From Pseudomonadota bacterium (GTDB taxonomy: Bacteria; Myxococcota_A; UBA796; SXON01), in contig SXOM01000412.1 in assembly GCA_005776735.1 (NCBI GenBank), positions 1 through 6,412 of the forward strand: a stretch of DNA of 6,412 nt, given 5' to 3'. Below the pieces are notes generated by a model. The model saw nothing but the letters and a program-made list of their open reading frames with translations. It was not told the origin of the DNA and did not search any database. Of the stretch, positions 1 through 5,843 are shown piece by piece. Positions within the stretch are counted from its first letter, which is position 1. Every line of letters begins with the position of its first letter. Both the position numbers and the translations under genes were made by a program.

Positions 1-147
1 CCCCTCCACCGTCGGCACGACGTCGGCCTGGGCGACCGTGCCCGCCGTCACGCCCTCCCACGCCACGGGCCCGACACCCCAAAGCGAGCCCGCCCCGCGG
101 CGCTCCGCGGCATCGGCCTCGGCGCGCGCGCGGAGCGGATCAAGCAC
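1..147 (-). CDS. Unknown protein, N-terminal part, runs off the left edge
   Basis: A minus-strand frame opens with GTG at 147-145 and stays open to base 1, giving 49 codons with no stop. It begins V/M-L-D-P-L-R-A-R-A-E-A-D-A-A-E-R-R, an amphipathic, Ala/Arg/Glu-rich stretch, and then becomes Gly/Val-rich (GSLWGVGPVAWEGVTAG, residues 20-36). The start overlaps the stop of the upstream minus-strand gene by 8 bases (GTGCTTGA), an arrangement typical of translationally coupled genes in one operon. There is no clear Shine-Dalgarno sequence. I do not recognise the family, and too little of the protein is visible to suggest a function. The frame is supported by its natural-looking composition and by the overlap geometry. 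The competing frame stops early (48-50) and looks like a shadow. Confidence 0.55.
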   Translation of the reverse strand, partial: MLDPLRARAEADAAERRGAGSLWGVGPVAWEGVTAGTVAQADVVPTVEG

Positions 148-493
148 CGTCGTCCCAGCCGCGGATGTGCACGGCGGAGGCCGCGGCTGCGCCCAGCGGG
201 GGCAGCGCCGTGTCCGGCCGGATGCGCGCCCACACCACGCCGGCGAGCGATTCGAGGCCCTGGAGGAACTCGCGCGTGGCCCCGCGCCGGGCCAGCGTCC
301 AGACGGACTGGCCGCGGTTGAGCGCCTCGCGGACCTCGTCGGTCCGCGGGAGCGGGTCCGAGAGGTAGGAGAGCGCGCCGACGTGGTTCGAGGCGTCGTG
401 GATCACCGCGGCGTCCTGCGCCCACTCGCGCTTGGGCACGGCGTCGATCCGGACGAGCACGATCTCGGTGTTGGCGGGGGTCGCCCGCAGCAT
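140..493 (-). pseudogene. Unknown protein, C-terminal 117 residues, 5' end apparently lost at a junction
   Basis: This frame ends in TGA at 142-140. It reads as a plausible soluble protein back to an ATG at 493-491: residues 1-30 are MLRATPANTE followed by a beta-strand-like segment (IVLVRID), and later come a His/Asn-containing segment (IHDASNHVGALSYL) and a helical part (TREFLQGLESLAGVVWARI). Upstream of 493 the same frame becomes Arg/Ser-rich nonsense, because it is the antisense of a serine recombinase remnant that begins at about 495. The ATG at 493 has no Shine-Dalgarno sequence before it, so it is probably an internal Met, and the true N-terminus was removed when the two sequences were joined. 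A complete 117-residue protein starting by chance at the junction cannot be excluded. I do not recognise the family. Its stop overlaps the next minus-strand gene by 8 bases, so the pair was probably an operon. Confidence 0.5.
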
Positions 494-494
494 C

Positions 495-971
495 CGGGCC
501 GAGTTGGAGCGGCTCGCGCTGGAGCGGAGCCGGGTGCAAGGCGGCTTCCGCAAGGGCCTCTACACCGAGGACGAGGTCGTGGCCGAACTGGCGGCGATCG
601 AGCGGGACCGCGCTCCCCTGCTGAACCGCCTGGAACTTGCGCAGATGGACGAGCGCAGTCAGGGTGCCCGCTCGGTGCGGCTCGCCGCCGTGGACGCGCG
701 GCTCGCGTCGATGCGCGCCGCCGTCGACACAGTGGACCGCGACCAGCAACGCGCGATCATCGGGGAGCTGATCGAGCGCGTCACCGTGGACGCGGAGACG
801 CGCCAGGTGGATATCCGCGTGCTCGTCGGGGAGGCCCCGGCGGCGGACGCCGACGCGAAGCCGGGCGCGCGTGGCAGGGGAGCCGGGCCGGCGCCGCACA
901 GCTCGAAGGGCGGGCGACGGCCGGCTCGGCCGGGTTCGGAAAGTTACGGGAGCGGAGTCTCTGGCGCCTGA
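495..971 (+). pseudogene. Serine recombinase remnant (C-terminal coiled-coil region only)
   Basis: About 158 codons from Arg (495) to TGA (969-971) match the layout of the C-terminus of large serine recombinases. First comes a helical heptad-like stretch (RAELERLALERSRV), then the characteristic turn G-x-x-x-G-L-Y-T-E-D-E (about 543-575), and then a second long helix (VVAELAAIERDRAPLLNRL). After that comes a segment resembling the one before the end of these proteins (DRDQQRAIIGELIERVTVD, then a strand ending VDIRVLVG). The tail, after about 835, is low-complexity Gly/Ala/Arg. Everything upstream is absent: the catalytic resolvase domain with its nucleophilic Ser, the Recombinase domain and the zinc ribbon. 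The frame continues upstream to a TTG at 432, but that part is the antisense of the neighbouring minus-strand gene, and no start fits. The fragment cannot be catalytic. Family assignment is by pattern recognition only and was not checked by profile search. Confidence 0.65.
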
Positions 972-980
972 CCCCCACCC

Positions 981-1727
981 CTACCGGATGGTCTCCACCC
1001 CGTGCGGCGGTGCCGCGTTCACGATCGCGCCCGCCTGGCAGCGAGCCACCGGCCTCGTGAACGACACGCCGGGTTTGGTGGCCAACATCGTCCACTCGCC
1101 GACCGGCAGGTTCGAGAAGATGACCCCCCCATCGATCGTCGTGGCCTCGAGCGCGGGGTCTGGGAGGATCAGGGCGTCGGACAGGTAATCGAAGTAGACC
1201 GGGCCGGTCGTGCCGGCGGGCACCGCCGGGTGGAGCGTCACAATCGCGTCGGGCTCACCGACCCCCGCACCACCGTAAGGCGGCGAAGCCGCGCTCGAGA
1301 CCGTGCTGACGAACTGGCACCGATCGGGCTCGAGGTACACGTCCGATGCCTTGGCCATCAACTCCACGATGGCCACCGTCGGCACCTGGAACCCCACGTC
1401 GTCGAGCCCATCCTCCCCGAAGGTCAGCGTGGCGGATTGCACGGAGGCCAGCTCCGGGTGTCGGAGCACGAGGGAGACCGGAGCGCCGGTCGGCACCGCG
1501 ATGGCGAAGCTCCCATCGGCCGCGACCGGCGAGAGGAACGACGGGTCCTCCATCACGTACACCTCGGCCTCCGCGAACGAGAGTTCGGGCGCGGGTCCGA
1601 AGAGGAACGCCTGCCCGGAGAGCGTGGCCACGGGCCCCGACCCCACCACCCAGCCCGCCGTCGGGTCCGCCGGCACCGGCTCGGCAGAGTCCACGGGAGC
1701 GGCGCAGGCGGCGAGGATCAGGAACAC
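981..1727 (-). CDS. Lipoprotein with two beta-sandwich (carboxypeptidase-regulatory-like) domains
   Basis: The protein has 248 residues. The GTG start at 1727-1725 is chosen because AGGAG lies 5 bases upstream and it places the lipobox L-A-A-C at residues 5-8 directly behind a minimal hydrophobic leader (M-F-L-I-L-A-A-C). Lipidation of Cys8 and export to the envelope are inferred. Residues 33-116 look like a carboxypeptidase-regulatory or CnaB-like beta-sandwich: a Gly-rich first strand, a variable strand AEVYVM, the turn A-A-D-G-S-F followed by IAVPTG, and then a strand in VSLVLRHPE. Residues 140-248 look like a second unit with a similar turn (TTIDGGVIFSNLPVGEWTML, 196-215), ending in a Cys-containing strand and an N-A-A-P-P-H-G tail. 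Cys137 and Cys230 could form a disulfide. No catalytic residues are apparent, so a surface structural or binding role is likely, but the function is unknown. The gene is convergent with the recombinase remnant (9-bp gap) and divergent from the chitinase-like gene. Confidence 0.8.
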   Translation of the reverse strand: MFLILAACAAPVDSAEPVPADPTAGWVVGSGPVATLSGQAFLFGPAPELSFAEAEVYVMEDPSFLSPVAADGSFAIAVPTGAPVSLVLRHPELASVQSATLTFGEDGLDDVGFQVPTVAIVELMAKASDVYLEPDRCQFVSTVSSAASPPYGGAGVGEPDAIVTLHPAVPAGTTGPVYFDYLSDALILPDPALEATTIDGGVIFSNLPVGEWTMLATKPGVSFTRPVARCQAGAIVNAAPPHGVETIR

Positions 1728-1825
1728 GCCCGCTCCTACCGCCCCGGGCGCCCCGAGTGCAAGTCGTTCGTCAGGATCGCACCGCGCGTCGGGCGCAAGG
1801 TTCCCCCCGAGGCGACGTTCTCCCC
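1728..1825. promoter_or_regulatory. Divergent intergenic region between two lipoprotein genes
   Basis: These 98 bases separate the starts of the 248-residue lipoprotein (minus) and the chitinase-like lipoprotein (plus), so both promoters must lie here or inside the neighbouring genes. I see no convincing -35/-10 pair. On the plus side, GACGTT at 1814-1819 lies 6 bases before the ATG. A GAGG at 1809-1812 is 13 bases from that ATG, which is far for a ribosome-binding site. Confidence 0.4.
1733..1737 (-). promoter_or_regulatory. Shine-Dalgarno sequence of the 248-residue lipoprotein gene
   Basis: AGGAG on the minus strand sits 5 bases before the GTG at 1727. It is the clearest ribosome-binding site in the window. 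It decides the start, because the open frame continues far upstream into antisense sequence with no better site. Confidence 0.7.
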
Positions 1826-2983
1826 ATGCTCCTCCTGCTCGCTGCGTGCGCATCCCCGTTCCCCTGCCCGACCGACCAGCGCCTCGACGCCGATGGGGTG
1901 TGCCACGACGTGCCCAAACCACCCGGCGCGGGTGACTCGGACGACAGCGGCACCGGAGACAGCGGCGACACCGATACCGGCGACCCGGACACCGGCGACA
2001 CCGATCCACCGGTCGACGACGGCTGGCCGACGCGGTTCGTGGCACCCTACGTCGACGCGACGGCCTACCCCACCGTCCGCCTGGCCCGCATCGCCCCCGA
2101 CAGCGGCGTACTCCGCTACACCCTCGGCTTCGTCGTCGCCGCATCGGCGAGCGAGTGTCGTGCCACGTGGGGCACCTACTACGACCTCGAGACCGGGCCG
2201 AGCGCGTGGGAGGGCGGAGCCGAGTACACCCTCTACGAGGAGCTCGCCGGTCTCCGTGCGCTGGGTGGCGACGTGATGGTCAGCTTCGGCGGGGCGGCCA
2301 ACACATCGCTGGCGGTCGCGTGCCCCGACGCCGACGCGCTGGCAGCCGAGTACGCCCGGGTGATCGAAGCCCTCGACCTGACGCGGGTGGACTTCGACAT
2401 CGAGGGCGCGGCGCTGCAGGACCCGGCCTCGATCGACCGGCGCAGCGTGGCGGTCGCGGCGCTGCAAGTCCAGGCAGCCGCCGCCGGCCGGCCGCTGCAC
2501 GTGTGGTACACCCTCCCGGTGCTCCCGACCGGGCTCACCGCCGACGGAGTGGCGGTCCTCGAGAGCGCCGCAGTGCACGGCGTCGAACTCGCCGGTGTCA
2601 ACGTCATGACGATGGACTACGGCGCCGGCGCCGCGCCCGAGCCGGCCGGGAAGATGGGCGAGTACGGCATCGACGCCATCCGCGCCGTGCACGTGCAGCT
2701 CGGGCAGGTGTGGCCCGCCCTCGACGCGGTCGAGCGCTGGTCGATGGTCGGCACCACGCCGATGATCGGCCAGAACGACGTCGCCGGCGAGTTCTTCGAC
2801 CTCGAAGACGCGGAGCAGACCCTCACGTTCGCCCAGACCAATGGCGTGGGCATGATCGGCTGGTGGTCGGTGAACCGTGACCATCCGTGCGCCGTGGAGT
2901 CGGAGTCGGCCCAATCCGACTGCAACGGCACCACCGACGTCGGCGACTGGGCGTACGCACAGGTGTTTGCCGGGTACCGGTAG
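1826..2983 (+). CDS. Glycoside hydrolase family 18 chitinase-like lipoprotein
   Basis: A 385-residue protein predicted to cleave beta-1,4-linked N-acetylglucosamine polymers at the cell surface. The ATG at 1826 gives a minimal lipoprotein signal, M-L-L-L-L-A-A-C (lipidated Cys8 inferred). A short Cys-containing segment (Cys14, Cys26) and an acidic Gly/Thr linker (36-65) follow. The catalytic barrel spans about 67-385. SFGGA (153-157) is the conserved barrel strand 3 motif of the family, and D-F-D-I-E (189-193) is the active-site motif, with Glu193 as proton donor and Asp189 and Asp191 supporting it. V-N-V-M-T-M-D-Y (258-265) is the substrate acetamido-contacting strand, and GWWSVNRD (345-352) is the last barrel strand with its conserved Trp. 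The motif spelling resembles the subgroup that includes the Pyrococcus furiosus chitinase catalytic domain (known family; subgroup is my inference). No carbohydrate-binding module is visible. Cys pairs 111/166 and 355/366 may be disulfides. Other endo-N-acetylglucosaminidase activities of the family are possible. Confidence 0.88.
   Translation: MLLLLAACASPFPCPTDQRLDADGVCHDVPKPPGAGDSDDSGTGDSGDTDTGDPDTGDTDPPVDDGWPTRFVAPYVDATAYPTVRLARIAPDSGVLRYTLGFVVAASASECRATWGTYYDLETGPSAWEGGAEYTLYEELAGLRALGGDVMVSFGGAANTSLAVACPDADALAAEYARVIEALDLTRVDFDIEGAALQDPASIDRRSVAVAALQVQAAAAGRPLHVWYTLPVLPTGLTADGVAVLESAAVHGVELAGVNVMTMDYGAGAAPEPAGKMGEYGIDAIRAVHVQLGQVWPALDAVERWSMVGTTPMIGQNDVAGEFFDLEDAEQTLTFAQTNGVGMIGWWSVNRDHPCAVESESAQSDCNGTTDVGDWAYAQVFAGYR
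1931..2020 (+). repeat. Acidic Asp/Gly/Thr linker, repeated codons
   Basis: Residues 36-65 of the chitinase-like lipoprotein contain 12 Asp in 30 residues, arranged as G-D-T-D, T-G-D and G-D-P-D units. The block GGCGACACCGAT occurs identically at 1964-1975 and 1994-2005. It is a flexible spacer between the membrane anchor and the catalytic domain, and its repeats make it prone to length change. Confidence 0.8.
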
Positions 2984-3047
2984 GGGCGGCGCCGGGCACG
3001 ACGCGTCGCCCCGGGGCGCGGGTCGGCGTCTCTGGGGCGGGGGGCCA

Positions 3048-3065
3048 AACGCCTGACGAGGCGTT
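3048..3065. terminator. Stem-loop between convergent genes, possible terminator
   Basis: AACGCCT (3048-3054), loop GACG, and AGGCGTT (3059-3065) form a perfect 7-bp stem. It lies 64 bp after the chitinase-like gene and between that gene and purC, which converge. Neither strand has a T-tract after the stem, so it is not a textbook intrinsic terminator. It may instead be an RNA 3'-end protecting hairpin. Confidence 0.35.
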
Positions 3066-3088
3066 GGGCAGAACGAGGTCACCCCCGG

Positions 3089-3124
3089 GCGCGTGGCAGT
3101 GTCGCACTTCGAACGCGGCGGGGG
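3089..3124 (+). repeat. Direct repeat, copy A (36 bp)
   Basis: This copy begins GCGCGTGGCAGTGTCGCACT, followed by a 16-base tail ending in GGCGGGGG. It matches copy B at 3159-3194 at 33 of 36 positions, with the first 20 identical. The core AGTG-TCG-CACT can form a small hairpin. It is non-coding, in the gap between convergent genes. Confidence 0.75.
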
Positions 3125-3141
3125 GTGGGGGGTGGTGGGGG
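3120..3141 (+). other. G-rich tract with quadruplex potential
   Basis: The plus strand has G-runs of 6, 6, 2 and 5, each separated by a single T. This could fold into a two-tier G-quadruplex, or a three-tier one with a defect. It begins inside the end of repeat copy A and lies before copy B, in non-coding sequence. Whether it forms in vivo cannot be told from sequence. Confidence 0.45.
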
Positions 3142-3158
3142 TGAGGACGCCGGTCAGC

Positions 3159-3194
3159 GCGCGTGGCAGTGTCGCACTCCGAGCGGGGCGGGGG
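3159..3194 (+). repeat. Direct repeat, copy B (36 bp)
   Basis: Second copy, in the same orientation and exactly 70 bp after copy A. The differences are T to C, A to G and C to G, all in the 16-base tail. The identical 20-base head with a diverging tail suggests that the head is the selected or most recently copied part. Confidence 0.75.
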
Positions 3195-3218
3195 CCCCGG
3201 CCCCGGCCGCCGCCACGC

Positions 3219-3232
3219 GCGGCCGAGGCCGC
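3219..3232 (-). terminator. GC stem-loop just past the purC stop
   Basis: GCGGCC, loop TC, and GGCCGC (minus-strand reading) form a perfect 6-bp stem starting 4 bases after the purC stop codon. No T-tract follows, and in DNA this G+C-rich such stems arise by chance, so it is only a candidate transcript end. Confidence 0.35.
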
Positions 3233-3236
3233 TCGG

Positions 3237-3962
3237 CTACGCCAACGACTCGCCGAACACGCGCCGGTACAGCTCCCGGTACGTGTCGCCGAGGTCGCCC
3301 AGGTCGCGGCGGACCACGTCCTTGTCGAGCTTGCGGCCGGTCGCGCGCTCCCACAGGCGGCTGCCGTCGGGCGTGATCTCGTCGGCGAGCACCACCCGGC
3401 CGCCCACGCGCCCGAACTCCAGCTTGAAGTCGACCAGCTCGACCCCCAAGCCATCCCAGAACGCCCGCAGCACGTCGTTGACGACCAGGGAGTATTCCCG
3501 CATCGCCGCGAGCTCCCACGCCTGCGCAAACCCGAGGAGCACAGCCCCCTCTTCATTGATCTGCGGGTCGTTGAGCGCGTCGGACTTGTAGAAGTGCTCC
3601 AGCAGCGGACGCTGGAGGCGGAACCCCTCCTGCATGCCCAGCCGCTTGGCCAAGGACCCCGCCACCACGTTGCGCACCACCAGCTCGACCGGGATGATCT
3701 CGACCTTCTGGCAGAGCTGGTCGCGCGGGCCGAGCTGGCGCAGGAACGCCGTGGGCACGCCGGCGGCGGCCACCCGGTCCATGAAGAAGGCGCTGATGCG
3801 CGCGTTGATCACGCCCTTGTCGGCGATGCTCGCCTTCTTGACCCCATTGAACGCCGTCGCGTCGTCCTTGTAGTGGATGACGATCTCGGCGGGGTTGTCG
3901 GTGGCGTAGACCTGCTTGGCCTTGCCCTCGTACATCAGGCGTTCGGGAGTGGGCGTGAACAT
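3237..3962 (-). CDS. purC: Phosphoribosylaminoimidazole-succinocarboxamide (SAICAR) synthase
   Basis: A 241-residue cytosolic enzyme of de novo purine synthesis (EC 6.3.2.6). It joins CAIR and aspartate, with ATP hydrolysis, to give SAICAR. The hallmarks of the family are in order: Y-E-G-K-A-K (11-16) followed by Q-V-Y, the ATP-site loop; Y-K-D-D-A-T-A-F-N-G (31-40); K-G-V-I-N-A-R-I-S (49-57); the first signature, PVELVVRNVVAGSLAKR (91-107), which binds the nucleotide substrate; the second signature, L-V-D-F-K-L-E-F-G (176-184); and D-E-I-T-P-D-G-S-R-L-W (194-204). The length is normal for the short bacterial type. The ATG at 3962 puts the usual short lead (MFTPTPERL) before YEGKAK, and the open frame further upstream is antisense to the divergent hydrolase gene. 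No Shine-Dalgarno sequence is visible. The gene is intact and stands alone on its strand, with no other purine gene in the window. Confidence 0.97.
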   Translation of the reverse strand: MFTPTPERLMYEGKAKQVYATDNPAEIVIHYKDDATAFNGVKKASIADKGVINARISAFFMDRVAAAGVPTAFLRQLGPRDQLCQKVEIIPVELVVRNVVAGSLAKRLGMQEGFRLQRPLLEHFYKSDALNDPQINEEGAVLLGFAQAWELAAMREYSLVVNDVLRAFWDGLGVELVDFKLEFGRVGGRVVLADEITPDGSRLWERATGRKLDKDVVRRDLGDLGDTYRELYRRVFGESLA

Positions 3963-4016
3963 GCGGCCGGCTAACCCGTGGTGTGCGGCGGCGCGCCCCG
4001 GGCTACGCTGGCGGCG
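3963..4016. promoter_or_regulatory. Short divergent region between purC and the hydrolase gene
   Basis: Only 54 bases separate the two starts, so the promoters must overlap or extend into the genes. On the plus side, TACGCT (4004-4009) resembles a -10 element and sits 7 bases before the ATG. On the minus side, TTAGCC (3974-3969) sits 6 bases before the purC ATG. Neither start has a Shine-Dalgarno sequence, which would fit leaderless mRNAs. This is an inference from position only. Confidence 0.3.
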
Positions 4017-5843
4017 ATGCTCTTCTGGATACTGGCCTGCGACGCCGATGCCCCCTCGCTCCCCGAGGGCGGTGTGGCCCCCATCCTCCAGGGCGAGGGC
4101 TTCTGGGACACCCCCTTCCCGTCGGACACCCGCCTGGTCGACGGGCACCCCGACCTGTCGGCGTTCCCCGGCGCGGGCACCGTCCCCATCTTCGAAAAGT
4201 ACATCGCCCTGGCGCCGAAGCTCGACGGGTGGGGCACGTCCAGCCCCATCTACGTCCGGTTCGCCGCCGCGCCCGACGCCGACCTGTTCCCCGACCCCGA
4301 AGCCAGCCGCGAGGACGACTCGCCGGTCCTGCTCCTCGATGTCGACCCGAACAGTCCGCACCGCGGCGAAGCGGTGCCCATCGCCGGCGAGTTCCGCGCC
4401 GACGCCGACGCCTACACCGCCGCCAACCTGCTCGCGGTCGCGCCCGTTCCCGGCTTCCCGCTGCGCCCGCACACCCGCTATGCCCTGGTGCTGCGGCCGC
4501 CCTACGCCGCGCTCGGCCAGATGCCGGAGGGCTGGGCCGAGGACGAAGCGTGGAGCGACGTGGTGCAGACCCTGGCGCTCCGGGGCATCCCGCCCGAGCA
4601 CGTGGCGGCCGCCACCGCGTTCACCACCCAGGACCCGGTGGCCGAGATGGCCAAGGTGGCGTGGTCCATCCAGTCGGGGCGCGTGGGCCGCCCCGCGTGG
4701 GAGCCCGAGGTCACCGCCTACGCCGACATGGGGCACTACGCGATCTACGAAGGCTACGTCACCGTGCCCATCTGGCAAGAGGGCGAGCGCCCCTACCGCG
4801 AAGAGGGCGGCGGCTTCGTCTTCGACGCGTACGGGCGGCCCGAGGTGCAAGGCTGGGAACGGGTGCGCTTCGCGCTCACGGTGCCCGACGGCGATCCCCC
4901 CGCGGGCGGGTGGCCCCTGGTCCTCTACAGCCACGGCACCGGCGGCGACCACCTCACCTTCACCGACGACGCCGACGAAGGCGACCAGATGGCCTGGCGC
5001 GACGTCGCGATGTTCGGCATCGCCCACCCCCTGCACGACGACCGTGCCACCCCCGACACGTCGGCCGAGCTCGACACGTTCAACTACGTCAACCCCGAGG
5101 CCGGGCGCACCAGCTTCCGGCAAGGTGCCGCCGATCAGATCTGGCTCGCGAGCCGCCTGGCCGAGCCCGGCGTCGGCTTCCGTCACCTCGGCGCCGACAT
5201 CCCCATCGACCACGAAGGCCTGGCCTTCTTCGGCCACAGCCAGGGCGCGATGGTCGGGGCCATCGGCGCGAGCTGGTTGGGCAACGACGTCCACGGGGTC
5301 GGGCTGAGCGCGGCGGGTGCGGGCACCGCGTGGAGCGCGCTCCTGAAGGTCGATCCCATCGCCGTCGAGCCGCTCCTGGCGGCCGCCGTCGGGGTGGAGC
5401 CGGGCACGCTCACCACGTTCCATCCGGTCCTGGCGCTGGTGCAGATGCTCAGCGAACCCACCGACCCGATGAACTACGCGCCCTACTGGAACGCCGAGGC
5501 GCCCCCGTGGCGGGCCGCGCCGGTGTCGGTGCTCCTCACCGAAGGGCTCGAGGACACCTACACGCCGCCGGTCACGATCGAGTCGCTCGCCACCGCCGGG
5601 CGGCTCCCGGTCGTGGGCGAGATGTACGTCGAGCCCGCGGGGTTTTCGTTGCGTGGCCTGGGCGCCGACACCCGACCGGCGCACGACAACGTCCAGGGGT
5701 GGGACGGTACACAACTCACGTCGGGGCTCGCCCAGTTCCCGGGCCAGGGACACTTCGCGATCTACTACGACAACGACGCCCGCGACCTCTACAAGGACTA
5801 CCTCGAGTCCTCGGTCCAAGGCGACCCGGAGCTGCCCAAGTGA
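4017..5843 (+). CDS. Alpha/beta-hydrolase lipoprotein (esterase or lipase-like)
   Basis: A 608-residue predicted surface serine hydrolase. The ATG at 4017 gives M-L-F-W-I-L-A-C, a minimal lipoprotein signal with Cys8. A GTG at 3978 would add 13 residues including an Arg and make a more ordinary signal peptide, so the start is uncertain. Residues 9-290 form an N-terminal region with the F-W-D-T-P-F-P-S-D (29-37) and D-L-S-A-F-P pattern, which I associate with uncharacterised myxobacterial-type lipases, followed by beta-rich sequence. The hydrolase core follows: S-H-G-T-G-G (305-310) is the likely oxyanion-hole loop, G-H-S-Q-G (406-410) is the nucleophile elbow with Ser408, and Asp513 (L-E-D-T-Y-T-P-P) and His579 (P-G-Q-G-H-F) complete a plausible triad. 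The substrate is unknown; esterase, lipase and polyester hydrolase are all possible. Its stop overlaps the coaC start by 4 bases. Confidence 0.82.
   Translation: MLFWILACDADAPSLPEGGVAPILQGEGFWDTPFPSDTRLVDGHPDLSAFPGAGTVPIFEKYIALAPKLDGWGTSSPIYVRFAAAPDADLFPDPEASREDDSPVLLLDVDPNSPHRGEAVPIAGEFRADADAYTAANLLAVAPVPGFPLRPHTRYALVLRPPYAALGQMPEGWAEDEAWSDVVQTLALRGIPPEHVAAATAFTTQDPVAEMAKVAWSIQSGRVGRPAWEPEVTAYADMGHYAIYEGYVTVPIWQEGERPYREEGGGFVFDAYGRPEVQGWERVRFALTVPDGDPPAGGWPLVLYSHGTGGDHLTFTDDADEGDQMAWRDVAMFGIAHPLHDDRATPDTSAELDTFNYVNPEAGRTSFRQGAADQIWLASRLAEPGVGFRHLGADIPIDHEGLAFFGHSQGAMVGAIGASWLGNDVHGVGLSAAGAGTAWSALLKVDPIAVEPLLAAAVGVEPGTLTTFHPVLALVQMLSEPTDPMNYAPYWNAEAPPWRAAPVSVLLTEGLEDTYTPPVTIESLATAGRLPVVGEMYVEPAGFSLRGLGADTRPAHDNVQGWDGTQLTSGLAQFPGQGHFAIYYDNDARDLYKDYLESSVQGDPELPK

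Noticed and set aside
865..877. Third copy of the intergenic repeat (GCGCGCGTGGCAG)
   Set aside because: Only 13 bases match the start of copy B, the sequence diverges immediately after, and it lies in the G+C-rich tail of the recombinase frame. Chance is likely.
38..1060. Long frames on both strands covering 38-1060
   Set aside because: They are Arg/Gly/Ala-rich low-complexity readings, out of frame with the better-supported genes, and they run unbroken across the junction near 495.
1346..1825. N-terminal extension of the chitinase-like protein
   Set aside because: It is antisense to the 248-residue lipoprotein and is Arg/Pro-rich. The lipobox leader starts at the ATG at 1826.
3091..3110. 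Sigma-54 promoter inside the repeat (GTGGCAGTGTCGCAC)
   Set aside because: GG and GC are separated by 7 bases rather than the required 10, and no downstream gene is oriented to use it.
2984..3236. Small coding genes in the gap between the chitinase-like gene and purC
   Set aside because: The short frames there are composed of repeat and G-rich sequence, give Gly/Arg/Ala-rich products, and lack ribosome-binding sites.
3978..4016. Earlier GTG start for the hydrolase lipoprotein
   Set aside because: Not excluded, but there is no Shine-Dalgarno sequence. The ATG at 4017 matches the minimal-leader style of the two other lipoproteins, and the GTG would narrow the divergent promoter region to 15 bases.
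3983..5839. Plus-strand frame open upstream of coaC, giving an apparent 801-residue protein
   Set aside because: The upstream part is an Arg/Pro/His-rich out-of-frame reading of the hydrolase gene. The flavoprotein domain starts at the GTG at 5840.
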